64,000 bases of DNA from Nitrososphaerota archaeon. GTDB lineage: Archaea > Thermoproteota > Nitrososphaeria > Nitrososphaerales > Nitrosopumilaceae. Within the stretch, counting starts at the first letter, position 1; each line of letters opens with the position of its first letter. Under the pieces are notes generated by a model that worked only from the letters and a program-made list of their open reading frames with translations, searched no databases and was not told the origin of the DNA. Positions 33,048 to 41,615 of the stretch are shown here, piece after piece. Where the stretch lies: NCBI GenBank assembly GCA_028867785.1, contig JAGWFS010000003.1, forward strand, positions 62,001-126,000, given 5' to 3'. Made by a program: the position numbers and the translations under genes.

Positions 33048-33213
33048 CCTAATTCAAAAATGTGCCAAGCTTACAGATAAACCAAGCGCATATTCTCAGT
33101 AATATGACCCTGCAAATTCATGCCTGCCATATTAACACCATATGCCACCATACATCACCAGTTGCACATAAAATAAGCAGCAACGAGGATTTCTAGATTC
33201 AAAAACTAACCAT

Positions 33214-33681
33214 CTACGACGTTAGAGCTCCTGGAACAATATCCACCTCGCCTTTCATCCACGGGTGCACCTTGCAAAAGTACGGAATCTGGGCGGTCTG
33301 GGTAAACAGGAAGGTATACGTCTTCCCGGGCATTATTGCGTCAGAGCCAAAGGCCCCACTGTATGTGTCCTTGTAACCTGTTTTGGGCGTGACATAGTGG
33401 GCTGCCGAATCATGGTTGGTCCATACTACCAGATTGGCCACTCCCAGCTGCACGTCTTGTTTCTTTGGCACAAAGTTTTGCTGCTGGTTCGGATTTACGG
33501 CCCCGGTTACAATTGAAATCTGTGTAGTCTGGCCCGGTTTGAGGACCTTCTCAGGTATGACGGGTTTTGCGTTATACTCCGGAATGTAATAGAGCTGATA
33601 ATATGATACACCGACAGCTGCTCCCACTATGACTGCTATTAGCGCTATCCCATATGCGTGGCTTGATGTAGGATGACTCAT
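33214..33681 (-). CDS. Membrane-anchored plastocyanin-like cupredoxin
   Basis: A 155-residue protein with an N-terminal membrane helix (IALIAVIVGAAVGVSYYQLYYI). The cupredoxin domain has His in DSAAHYV and, at the end, YFCKVHPWMKGEV giving Cys, His and Met, a standard type 1 copper site. Thaumarchaea use many such proteins as mobile or anchored electron carriers. It is convergent with nothing and has its own promoter. Confidence 0.85.
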   Translation of the reverse strand: MSHPTSSHAYGIALIAVIVGAAVGVSYYQLYYIPEYNAKPVIPEKVLKPGQTTQISIVTGAVNPNQQQNFVPKKQDVQLGVANLVVWTNHDSAAHYVTPKTGYKDTYSGAFGSDAIMPGKTYTFLFTQTAQIPYFCKVHPWMKGEVDIVPGALTS

Positions 33682-33801
33682 TTTGGTTCAAGATGCGTCA
33701 TGTTTTGATAAAAACCATTGCCATGTCTATGATGTCCATACAAATTTTTCCAATGGTGGAAAACCAGAAAAATCAATTATTTGAAATACATCAGCAGAGA
33801 C

Positions 33802-33936
33802 ATGAAAAATAAATCAAATACAGAACGCATTAGAACTGTTGTTTTTAGGACTGATTCAAACACGTTAATGAAATTGAAAGATCCAGACAAAGAAGACACA
33901 ATCAGCCAAATATCAAATACATATGATATTCGTTGA
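33802..33936 (+). CDS. Putative 44-residue protein
   Basis: An ATG frame in the 280-base gap between two minus-strand genes. The product (MKNKSNTERIRTVVFRTDSN, then LMKLKDPDKEDTISQIS) is charged and protein-like, with a strand-then-helix pattern that weakly suggests a ribbon-helix-helix DNA-binding protein. There is no strong ribosome-binding site. Tentative. Confidence 0.35.
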   Translation: MKNKSNTERIRTVVFRTDSNTLMKLKDPDKEDTISQISNTYDIR

Positions 33937-33958
33937 ACAGGATGTAACCCCGATTGGG

Positions 33959-34582
33959 TTATCTAGACATCTTTTTCTTGCGGTTTAGAGAAATTTTTAT
34001 CCAGATAAGAACCGATGCAACGGCCACACACGCCGCAATTATGAGATAAGAGAAAATAAAACCAAAACCTGTCAGCACTGGAACGTTAAAGACGTATGTT
34101 TCCAGCGGATCATTTTCAGCCACATCATAAAGATTAACTTTCAGCACATGATTTCCAGATTCACGGAATACATAGTCAAAGCTCCATGAGTTTCCTTCAT
34201 GCAATGCTTCAGGAATTTCATATACAAGATTGTCATTGTAGTATATTTTGGCACCCATGAGGAAATGATTAACCCCAATCGATGCATAGTTTGATTTGCT
34301 GCCATAGGGCCCCTCATTGTAATTAAAGACTTTTAGTTGTATGTGCGTAGTTTGGTTTACGTTAGGGGTGTATGGATCTGTTATAAGTACGACTTCGTAA
34401 TTCCCAATTGCCTCAGAGTCAGAGGTCAGAGGTTCTGGTTGCCAGTTAAGATCTCCAAATATGCCCTCAGTAACTGCGTGTTCAGATAACGGGTATGCAC
34501 TGGCAAGCTGAGGTATGAAAAATAAAGAGAAGAGAAAAAATATCATCGAGCCTTGTTTCATCACGTACATACGATATGTCAT
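33959..34582 (-). CDS. Exported Ig-like protein with C-terminal membrane anchor
   Basis: A 207-residue frame from 34582; the TATA-like position suggests the real start is one of the ATGs four or seven codons later. It has a signal peptide (MIFFLFSLFFIPQLASA), a beta-sandwich domain of about 130 residues (EVVLITDPYTPNVNQTTHI, GNHVLKVNLYDVAEND), a C-terminal helix (IFSYLIIAACVAVASVLIWI) and a basic tail. The fold pattern resembles the copper-linked YtkA/FixH domains. It is divergent from a similar protein at 34713. Confidence 0.6.
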   Translation of the reverse strand: MTYRMYVMKQGSMIFFLFSLFFIPQLASAYPLSEHAVTEGIFGDLNWQPEPLTSDSEAIGNYEVVLITDPYTPNVNQTTHIQLKVFNYNEGPYGSKSNYASIGVNHFLMGAKIYYNDNLVYEIPEALHEGNSWSFDYVFRESGNHVLKVNLYDVAENDPLETYVFNVPVLTGFGFIFSYLIIAACVAVASVLIWIKISLNRKKKMSR

Positions 34583-34712
34583 CCTTTCTTAAATATTACA
34601 ATCCGGCGCAATTTCTTCGTGCATGGTTTAAAGATCATTTTACCACCGGTGCAAGCATGAAACTTGTGAAAAAACATTACAATATAAGACTAGATGACGC
34701 GCATATTGATAA

Positions 34713-35258
34713 TTGAAAGTTTTATCTCATATTAATTGGAATTTATTTTCAATTATTCTTCTTTTAAGTGTGTTTTTTTCTCCCAGCTTACCATCATATG
34801 GCCATCTATACGGGTATAATTTTCAAGAATGGAGAAATCAAAAGGACAATCTTCTAATCCAATTTGACACCGACCCCCAGACCCCCATAGCAGGAAACAT
34901 GTCAACATTGATGTTTAGCGTACAAAATCTAAGAACCGGCCAACACCTGCAGAATTTTACAGCTAGAATAGCCATCGTTAATGCTAGCTCAAACAATCCC
35001 ATTAGCGTATTTGTGAATAAGGATGGGGTTGGGGATTTTGCTCAAAAATACGCCTTTCCAGCTGGCGGCACTTATGAGATTTTATTGCGCGTAGATTCGC
35101 CTTCTTCAATAGACGTTTCAAGGTTTACAGTATTTGCCTCATCCCCATCATTTCAAGTCATGAATTTGGTTTATCTTCTATTGCCTATCATTATTTTATT
35201 AGCACTATTGGGCGTTGCGTTTGCGTTTATCGTACGGTTTGTGTATAAGAAAAAATAA
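34713..35258 (+). CDS. Exported YtkA/FixH-like domain protein with membrane anchor
   Basis: A 181-residue protein from TTG 34713. The N-terminus is a signal or anchor (LFSIILLLSVFFSPSLPSYG), followed by a beta-sandwich domain with FDTDPQTPIAGNMSTLMFSV and FPAGGTYEILLRVDSP, then a helix (LVYLLLPIIILLALLGVAFAFIV) and KKK. The same order of parts is found in its divergent neighbour at 33959 and in the middle of the copper protein at 27940. A role in copper-site assembly is possible. Confidence 0.6.
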   Translation: MKVLSHINWNLFSIILLLSVFFSPSLPSYGHLYGYNFQEWRNQKDNLLIQFDTDPQTPIAGNMSTLMFSVQNLRTGQHLQNFTARIAIVNASSNNPISVFVNKDGVGDFAQKYAFPAGGTYEILLRVDSPSSIDVSRFTVFASSPSFQVMNLVYLLLPIIILLALLGVAFAFIVRFVYKKK

Positions 35259-35451
35259 AAAAGAATTGTTTCGTTTTTCTATCAAGCAAAATTAAAATCA
35301 ATATTTCACAGGTTGCCATGCATTGTACAATCTAAATCGAATCTAATTTTTCATTATTGATAAAACAATGTGGAATAATGCAGCATAATGCAAAATACAG
35401 GCATTATAAAGATGAGCTTTTAGAGAAAGTCTTGGAAAGAAGGCCATAGGA

Positions 35452-35469
35452 CTAGAGTTCAAACTCTAG
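35452..35469. promoter_or_regulatory. Palindromic element just before a UspA gene
   Basis: CTAGAGTT and AACTCTAG are perfect inverted arms separated by two bases, ending nine bases before ATG 35478. A CATTATAAAG box about 50 bases further upstream would place the palindrome in the 5' UTR or at the transcription start, so it could act as an operator or RNA hairpin. Confidence 0.45.
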
Positions 35470-35477
35470 ATTGCATC

Positions 35478-35966
35478 ATGTTAAAAACTGCAGTCACGGA
35501 TGAGAATATAACAAACCTACAATACAGACCAGATGTGAGAGGATTTATGGAAGCGCGACCAATTAAAAAGATCCTAGTTCCTTTGGACGGTTCAAAAAAC
35601 TCACTGAAGGGTTTGGAGACTGCAGTTCATCTCGCAGGCGAACACGAGGCATCACTTGTTGTCATTCATGTGATTCATGCGTTTTCCCAGCGAGTACGCA
35701 TGCAACAAAAATCAGGAGAGGAGGAAGTCCCACCGTCGTTTATCATACAAGCAAAAAAAATTGCCATGAAGAATAAAGTACCGTTTTCTAGCAGAATACT
35801 AACAGGAGACCCCGGACATGTCATAATCGAGTATGCCAACACACGCGACATAGACCTGATTGTCATAGCGGCAAGAGGCCTTAGTACATTTAAGAAGATC
35901 TTTCTCGGAAGCGTATCAAGCTATGTATTACACAAATCAAAGGTTGCTGTAATGCTGGTCAGATAA
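35478..35966 (+). CDS. Universal stress protein (UspA family)
   Basis: A 162-residue UspA protein. After about 25 extra residues come [20 protein letters not shown] and, near the end, AARGLSTFKKIFLGSVSSYV. The family ATP motif is G-x2-G-x9-G-S/T; here the first Gly is replaced by Ala, so nucleotide binding may be weakened. A later start at the second Met (MEARPIKK) is possible. Other UspA genes lie at 42119, 55224 and 55882. It precedes the malic enzyme gene by 45 bases and could share regulation. Confidence 0.85.
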   Translation: MLKTAVTDENITNLQYRPDVRGFMEARPIKKILVPLDGSKNSLKGLETAVHLAGEHEASLVVIHVIHAFSQRVRMQQKSGEEEVPPSFIIQAKKIAMKNKVPFSSRILTGDPGHVIIEYANTRDIDLIVIAARGLSTFKKIFLGSVSSYVLHKSKVAVMLVR

Positions 35967-36010
35967 CCACAGGATCATCACAAATGACAAACAGGATGCA
36001 AGTGATTTAG

Positions 36011-37717
36011 ATGGATGGAGACAGGTCAATCATTGAAACAGAAATGTCTGGAAAAGCTTTGATGTCGGATCCAATTCTCAACAAGGGAACGGCTTTTACC
36101 GACGATGAGCGGACTCTATTTGAGTTACACGGGTTGTTGCCTCCAGTTGTAGAGACATTAGAACAGCAGTGCTCACGTGCGTATGAGGCATACAAGAGAA
36201 AGAACGACGATTTGGAGAGACACATATTCCTTCGCGCGTTACAAGATACAAACGAGACTCTCTTCTATGCCTTGCTTTACCGCCATATTGCAGAGATGGC
36301 CCCCATTGTCTATACTCCGGTGGTAGCACAGGGGTGCATTAATTTTTCACATATTTATCGCCGTCCGCGAGGCCTGTTTTTGTCCTATCCACTTGCTGAC
36401 AAGATGGACGAAATAATAGAAAACCGTCCATACCGTGATGTCGATGTAATTGTTGTAACAGACGGAGAACGCATTCTTGGGATTGGCGATCAGGGAGCCG
36501 GTGGCATGGGCATCCCAATTGGCAAGCTTTCACTTTACACACTGATTGGTGGAATTGATCCACGGCGCACGCTTCCGATCCTGCTTGATGTCGGTACGAA
36601 TAATGTTGAACGGTTGCATGAACCAGAGTACATAGGCTGGCGTCACGAAAGAATTACAGGGCAGGCATACTGGGATTTTGTGGACAGGTTTGTAAATTCA
36701 ATCAAGCGCAAACTTCCAAATGTCTTGTTGCAGTGGGAGGACTTTGCAAAACCGCATGCACGTCCAATCCTTGACAGGTACCGTGACACCCTCTGCACCT
36801 TTAACGACGATATTCAGGGTACTGCTGCGGTGACGCTGGGGGCAATGCACCGTGCTCTAAACATTACAAAGAAGAAATTTTCAGATCAGCAGGTTGTCAT
36901 TCTTGGTGCTGGAAGTGCTGGAACAGGCATAGCTGAGTACATGCTAACAGCAATGGCAGAGGAAGGAATCAGGGATACAGACGCCCGCAGACATTTTCTT
37001 CTTCTGGATAGCAAAGGATTGCTGCACACAGGCAGGTCTGACCTGTCTCCGGTTCAACAGAAATTCGCACAGCCTTTTGAACTGGTGTCTAGCTGGAAGA
37101 CAAGTGATGACCAGATAGGTCTTGCCGATGTCATCAGGAATGTTACTGCTACGATCCTCATCGGAGTCTCAAGCCAGCCCGGGCAGTTTACTGAATCCAT
37201 TATCAAAGACATGGCAGGCAGGGTCAAAAGACCGATTATTTTCCCTTTGTCAAACCCTTCTGATCATGCGGAAGCCGTACCGGAAGATCTAGTCCGATGG
37301 ACAGACGGCCGTGCACTCATTGCTACCGGAACAGAGTTCCCACCAGTATCGTTTAATGGAAAAAAAATTGCCATAGCCCAGTGCAACAATTTTTACGTTT
37401 TTCCTGCAATAGGCCTTGCCGTAACAGCTTCTGGGGCAAAACGTGTGACTGACAGGATGATGGTGGCAGCGGCCCTTGCTCTTGGGAGTTTTCCTTTGGA
37501 CTTGGCTGATCCTGATGCGCCACTTCTTCCACCAATAGAATACATGAGAGATGTAGCCGTTCATGTTGCGGTGAAGGTTGGACTGCAAGCTCAGAAGGAC
37601 GGTATTGCACAAAAAACGAGCGAACAGGAGCTAGATGAACGTGTACGTAAAACATTCTGGACTCCAGAATATTGCAGCTACAAATTTATCGGAAAGGATA
37701 TCTCAAATGAGCGATAA
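36011..37717 (+). CDS. maeA: NAD-dependent malic enzyme (oxaloacetate-decarboxylating type)
   Basis: A 568-residue full-length malic enzyme of the large bacterial/eukaryotic class (E. coli MaeA is of similar length). YTPVVAQGC is the substrate loop, RGLFLSYPLADK and GIGDQGAGGMGIPIGK the central signature, FNDDIQGTAAV the metal site, and ILGAGSAGTGIAEY the NAD fold. It converts malate to pyruvate and CO2. Base composition is clearly richer in GC than neighbouring genes, and the closest relatives of such proteins are bacterial; transfer is likely. The stop lies 11 bases into a microprotein gene that leads into PoxB. Confidence 0.9.
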   Translation: MDGDRSIIETEMSGKALMSDPILNKGTAFTDDERTLFELHGLLPPVVETLEQQCSRAYEAYKRKNDDLERHIFLRALQDTNETLFYALLYRHIAEMAPIVYTPVVAQGCINFSHIYRRPRGLFLSYPLADKMDEIIENRPYRDVDVIVVTDGERILGIGDQGAGGMGIPIGKLSLYTLIGGIDPRRTLPILLDVGTNNVERLHEPEYIGWRHERITGQAYWDFVDRFVNSIKRKLPNVLLQWEDFAKPHARPILDRYRDTLCTFNDDIQGTAAVTLGAMHRALNITKKKFSDQQVVILGAGSAGTGIAEYMLTAMAEEGIRDTDARRHFLLLDSKGLLHTGRSDLSPVQQKFAQPFELVSSWKTSDDQIGLADVIRNVTATILIGVSSQPGQFTESIIKDMAGRVKRPIIFPLSNPSDHAEAVPEDLVRWTDGRALIATGTEFPPVSFNGKKIAIAQCNNFYVFPAIGLAVTASGAKRVTDRMMVAAALALGSFPLDLADPDAPLLPPIEYMRDVAVHVAVKVGLQAQKDGIAQKTSEQELDERVRKTFWTPEYCSYKFIGKDISNER

Positions 37718-37817
37718 TGAATTTTCAGCACATCATATGATCAAAATGTTCAATACCAAAGATAATCATCAAAATTTTCCAGCGGATTACAGATGCTGGT
37801 GTGACTGCCAGTCATGA
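37707..37817 (+). CDS. Cys-rich microprotein embedded between malic enzyme and PoxB genes
   Basis: A 36-residue frame from ATG 37707, which begins inside the last codons of the malic enzyme gene and ends in TGA overlapping the ATG of the PoxB gene (ATGA). The product has two HH/NH pairs and a terminal RCWCDCQS, so CxCxC could bind metal. The double overlap strongly suggests that it is translated as part of the operon and couples the two enzymes. Confidence 0.6.
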   Translation: MSDNEFSAHHMIKMFNTKDNHQNFPADYRCWCDCQS

Positions 37818-39541
37818 CAAAAAAAGTTGCCGACGTAATGGTCGAGTCGTTAATTGCATCTGGCGTAAGGAGAATATACGGTGTCTCGGGAGACTCGCTC
37901 AATGGCATAACCGATTCAATACGAGTACATGACAAGAATATTTCTTGGATACATGTTCGCCACGAGGAGACGGCTGCGTTTGCGGCAGGTGCCGAGGCTC
38001 ATCTCACGGGAAACCTAGGTGTCTGTGCCGGAAGCTGCGGGCCTGGAAACATGCATCTTGTCAACGGATTGTATGATTGCTACCGAAGCCGGGTGCCGGT
38101 CCTTGCAATTGCAGCACACATACCAAGCAGAGAGATAGGAAGTGCCTACTTTCAGGAGACTCATCCCGAGCTTTTGTTCAAGGAATGCAGTCACTATTGT
38201 GAACTTGTCTCCCATTCAGAACAAATCCCGCGCGTTCTTGATATCGCAATGCGTACTGCCATCTCTTTGCGTGGCGTTGCTGTCATCGTATTACCAGGCG
38301 ACATTGCATTGCAGGATGCAGCATCTGGCAGACCAATCACTTCCTGCGCACAACCAAAAACAATAATCTGCCCGTCCAAAGAAGAGATTGCAAAGGTTGC
38401 AGAGGCTGCCAATTTGGCCAAGAAGGTGACCATCCTTGGAGGAGCAGGATGTGCCGGCGCACACTCTGAGCTAATCGAGGTTGCCGGTCTGCTTCAGGCT
38501 CCAATAGTACACGCATTGCGCGGCAAGGAGTTCATAGAATATGACAATCCGTACGACGTAGGAATGACCGGTCTGCTTGGATTTTCGTCTGGATATTATG
38601 CTATGATGGACTCGGACTTGCTGCTCATGCTGGGAACTGACTTTCCCTACCAACAGTTCTATCCCCCACATGCGACCATAATACAGGTGGACATTCGAGG
38701 CGAACAGATAGGGAGGCGGACAAAGGTTGATCTTGGGCTTGTCGGAGACGTACGTCAAACTCTGGCTGCGTTGAAACCCCTGCTCCATCAGAAAGATGAC
38801 GGGGGACACCTAAAGGTATCACTGAATCATTACAGGAAAACCCGGCAGGATCTTAATTCAGATGCCACAGGAAAGACAGGAGATTCCCCAATCCATCCGC
38901 AGTATGTAGCAAGGATGATAAATGAACTGGCTGCGGATGATGCAATCTTTACATGTGATGTTGGCACTCCAACTGTCTGGGCTGCACGCTATCTATACAT
39001 GAATGGCAAGCGGAGGTTGCTTGGTTCTTTTTCACATGGCTCCATGGCAAATGCCCTCCCACAGGCAATAGGAGCCCAACAGGTATTTCCAGACCGTCAG
39101 GTAATCTCACTTTCCGGCGACGGCGGGTTTTCAATGCTCATGGGCGACTTGATCTCATTGAAACAGTTGGATCTTCCTGTCAAGATTGTAATATTCAACA
39201 ACTGTGCCCTGGGTTTCGTAGAGCTTGAGATGAAGGCTGCCGGGATACTCCCCTATGGTACTGATCTTGTGAAAACCGATTTCTCAAAGGTGGCAGAAGC
39301 TGTCGGAATTCTGGGGTTACGTGCTGAGAAACCTGAACAGGTAAGACCAATGTTAACTCAAGCTTTGGAGCACGACGGACCGTCTCTTGTAGATGTGGCA
39401 GTGAACCGCCAAGAGCTGCTAATGCCGCCAAGCGTAAATCTTGCGATGATGAAGGGCTTTACACTATACATGATAAAAGCGGTGCTCAACGGTCGTGGAG
39501 ATGAGATAGTGGATCTTGCCAAAAGAAATCTGTTCGGATAA
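37814..39541 (+). CDS. poxB: Pyruvate:quinone oxidoreductase (ThDP-dependent, PoxB type)
   Basis: A 575-residue thiamine-diphosphate enzyme. The catalytic Glu lies in RHEETAAF near residue 51. SGDGGFSMLMGDL followed by VIFNNCALGF gives the GDG...NN metal/ThDP motif. AGSCGPGNMHL and HIPSREIGSAYFQET fit pyruvate oxidases rather than acetolactate synthases. The C-terminal MKGFTLYMIKAVLNGRGDEIVDLAKRNLF matches the membrane-binding tail of E. coli PoxB. It converts pyruvate to acetate and CO2 and passes electrons to quinone. GC-rich like the malic enzyme, it is probably co-transferred from bacteria. Confidence 0.9.
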   Translation: MTKKVADVMVESLIASGVRRIYGVSGDSLNGITDSIRVHDKNISWIHVRHEETAAFAAGAEAHLTGNLGVCAGSCGPGNMHLVNGLYDCYRSRVPVLAIAAHIPSREIGSAYFQETHPELLFKECSHYCELVSHSEQIPRVLDIAMRTAISLRGVAVIVLPGDIALQDAASGRPITSCAQPKTIICPSKEEIAKVAEAANLAKKVTILGGAGCAGAHSELIEVAGLLQAPIVHALRGKEFIEYDNPYDVGMTGLLGFSSGYYAMMDSDLLLMLGTDFPYQQFYPPHATIIQVDIRGEQIGRRTKVDLGLVGDVRQTLAALKPLLHQKDDGGHLKVSLNHYRKTRQDLNSDATGKTGDSPIHPQYVARMINELAADDAIFTCDVGTPTVWAARYLYMNGKRRLLGSFSHGSMANALPQAIGAQQVFPDRQVISLSGDGGFSMLMGDLISLKQLDLPVKIVIFNNCALGFVELEMKAAGILPYGTDLVKTDFSKVAEAVGILGLRAEKPEQVRPMLTQALEHDGPSLVDVAVNRQELLMPPSVNLAMMKGFTLYMIKAVLNGRGDEIVDLAKRNLFG

Positions 39542-39623
39542 CTGCTGATTTCTACAGTGGAGAACTTTCAAAAACAGGCAGATTGTCGAATAACCTAAAT
39601 TGTAGGTCGCGGTATTTGACTAG

Positions 39624-39719
39624 GTGGAAAGCGAAGAGGCCCGGGAAGAAGAGCACGAGTTTGAAGATGCAGAGCAAGAAGAACAGGACGAAAGGGACGA
39701 AGAGACAGACGAAGAATAA
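39624..39719 (+). CDS. Putative highly acidic microprotein
   Basis: A GTG frame of 31 codons in the gap after PoxB. Roughly two thirds of the residues are Glu or Asp (EEAREEEHEFED, EQEEQDERDEE). Such a run is rare by chance, but no ribosome-binding site is obvious and no homologue is known to me. It could also be the 3' remnant of a longer acidic gene. Confidence 0.3.
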   Translation: MESEEAREEEHEFEDAEQEEQDERDEETDEE

Positions 39720-39867
39720 AATTTGAACTAGACCTGATACTATTTTTCATGGCCGGAATGGCATAGTCGCCATTGCACGCCAATCGTGATCTCCGACCTG
39801 TCGAGGAACGCGATGATGATTTCTGGATTATGCGAAGAATCATTAACAATCAGGAGACTACAAATGC

Positions 39868-40464
39868 ATGGCTTCGGATATTTTTGGGGATTTAATCAAG
39901 TCGGTCATAGCATTACTTGTGGTGATTGACCCGATTGCCAGCGTACCTGTCATCATGACACTTACAAGCAAGATGGAAGCAAGGCAGAGGACATCCATTT
40001 CAAACGTTACTATTGTTACAGTGGCAATACTGCTCTTTGTTTTTGCATTTGTCGGAAATGCAATTTTCTCAATATTTGGAATCTCCATGTTCAGTTTTAT
40101 GATTGCCGGAGGTGTTCTGCTTTTCATTGTGGCAATTGAGCTGCTTACACACGGCGAATGGAAATTCGGCAGCCAAAGCTTGGAAGATGAATCAGGGATT
40201 GTCCCGCTTGCTTTTCCACTACTTGCGGGGCCAGGTGCCCTGGCATTGGTGATTCTCACATTTGAAAAGTATGGTGCGCTTGTAACAGTACTATCCATCA
40301 TAATCGTTCTCGGCATAACGTATGCGGTTTTGCGCCTGGTAAGACCCATCCATCGGTTATTGGGTAAGAGGGGTTCCATGATAATAACGAGGATTTTTGC
40401 AATTATCGTAGCAGCCTTTGCGGTACAGTTCATTATTGACGGAATAAGACAGATGTTTCACTGA
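39868..40464 (+). CDS. MarC family integral membrane protein
   Basis: A 198-residue protein with six membrane helices. The opening VIALLVVIDPIASVPVIMTLT and the later GIVPLAFPLLAGPGALALVI are the two conserved half-site motifs of the MarC (UPF0056) family. MarC proteins are widespread but their transported substrate remains unsettled. The gene is preceded by about 330 bases with only the small acidic frame. Confidence 0.85.
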   Translation: MASDIFGDLIKSVIALLVVIDPIASVPVIMTLTSKMEARQRTSISNVTIVTVAILLFVFAFVGNAIFSIFGISMFSFMIAGGVLLFIVAIELLTHGEWKFGSQSLEDESGIVPLAFPLLAGPGALALVILTFEKYGALVTVLSIIIVLGITYAVLRLVRPIHRLLGKRGSMIITRIFAIIVAAFAVQFIIDGIRQMFH

Positions 40465-40587
40465 GCATTAAACGGAAAAAACTTTTGTTCTTTTCCGCAC
40501 ATTCATGCATAGTGAAACAGAGAAAAAGACATTTTTGGAATTTACTCGTAAAGTCTTTATCCTGCCGGTTTGACTCATCTAGTAAGA

Positions 40588-40878
40588 ATGAAGATATTCG
40601 GCAAAAAGTTTTCGTGTGACCAATGTAAAGACAAATTCAAGACCTATCAGGAATTGATAGATCATGCCCGTCACGAACATAAGCACGCCATTGTCAAGTG
40701 TAAGGAATGCGGGCAGGAATTCATCCACGAAGCAGACAGACTTCATCATGTGAGAAAGGAACATGAGGAAGAAATGGCCAAGCGCCTTCACAAGAACGCA
40801 CACAAGCATGAGAACAAAAACCCAAGCCCTCAGGATGAGGTTGACGCGCACACTCGCAATTTTAGCGACAATTTTTGA
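40588..40878 (+). CDS. Double C2H2 zinc-finger protein
   Basis: A 96-residue protein from ATG 40588 (a TTG at 40570 is also in frame). It has two C2H2 fingers: CDQCKDKFKTYQELIDHARHEH and CKECGQEFIHEADRLHHVRKEH, followed by a His/Lys/Glu-rich tail. The layout is that of the small eukaryote-like fingers found in thaumarchaea, and it probably binds DNA or RNA. Confidence 0.75.
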   Translation: MKIFGKKFSCDQCKDKFKTYQELIDHARHEHKHAIVKCKECGQEFIHEADRLHHVRKEHEEEMAKRLHKNAHKHENKNPSPQDEVDAHTRNFSDNF

Positions 40879-40933
40879 TAGCTAGTTTTCCATTTGAACT
40901 ATAAAATCGACTTTAACGAGCCCAATACCAGAT

Positions 40934-41317
40934 ATGATAGCCCGACTTGAAAAAGAACATCGTTATTTCAGGACAGAGATAGATAGATCAACTAATTTGC
41001 TAGAAAATAATCGAGACGTCGCAATTGATGTACTGAATAATCTAAGCTCGAAAATCATCCAGCATGCAGTAGAAGAAGAGGTGAGGCTTGTAAGGATAAT
41101 AATGGAAAAAGCTAAGGCAGAATCTGAGCAATCTATTCATGTGATGCAAGAACATAATTACGTAGTAGATTTCATCAAGCACAAGCTGCCTGAATTGTAT
41201 AAACTCCAATTTAGCGATGCGCGTAACGAAATAGCAAAATTCACAAGTGCTCTAAAAGAACATTTTGTGGAAGAAGAGAAGATAGTGTTTCCTCTTGCGC
41301 TCAGACTAGCATCTTGA
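40934..41317 (+). CDS. Hemerythrin-like HHE domain protein
   Basis: A 127-residue four-helix protein with the di-iron ligand pattern: His near the start (EKEHRYF), H-x3-E in QHAVEEE, His in MQEHNYV, and H-x3-E in KEHFVEEE. This matches HHE/hemerythrin domains, which bind O2 or act in iron-sulfur repair. It is cytosolic and single-domain, with its own promoter. Confidence 0.8.
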   Translation: MIARLEKEHRYFRTEIDRSTNLLENNRDVAIDVLNNLSSKIIQHAVEEEVRLVRIIMEKAKAESEQSIHVMQEHNYVVDFIKHKLPELYKLQFSDARNEIAKFTSALKEHFVEEEKIVFPLALRLAS

Positions 41318-41432
41318 GTGTCGATATGAGACAGTCTGGTTCTAGTACAAGCTAATTCAATCCCAAACCTATGTCAGAAAATAATTCCGTAATGTTAAGG
41401 TGTTATATTTTCTGTCTACGGTCTGCAGATTT

Positions 41433-41606
41433 TTAATCTACTCCAATACCCTCATCGTAATCACAATCTAGACAAGACAGAGTACTATCGCCTTTCTCAC
41501 CCATCATAAGAATATTCCAACTTCCACATTTAGGACATCTTGTTTTTTCTTCGTCTATTTCGTGATTCTGGTGTTTTCGGTTTTTTGACTTGTGAACAGG
41601 CGTCAT
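41433..41606 (-). CDS. Small zinc-ribbon protein
   Basis: A 57-residue protein starting ten bases after the ferredoxin stop on the same strand. The N-terminus is basic (HKSKNRKHQNHE), followed by a ribbon with CPKC and, 17 residues later, CLDC. It looks like the last gene of an operon with DUF6659, UspA and ferredoxin genes. It may be a nucleic-acid binding or chaperone-like zinc protein. Confidence 0.65.
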   Translation of the reverse strand: MTPVHKSKNRKHQNHEIDEEKTRCPKCGSWNILMMGEKGDSTLSCLDCDYDEGIGVD

Positions 41607-41615
41607 GTCTTTAAT

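Noticed and set aside
38015-39431. Several minus-strand ORFs inside PoxB, and similar ones inside the malic enzyme gene
   Set aside because: They are antisense shadows of GC-rich, clearly coding sequence.
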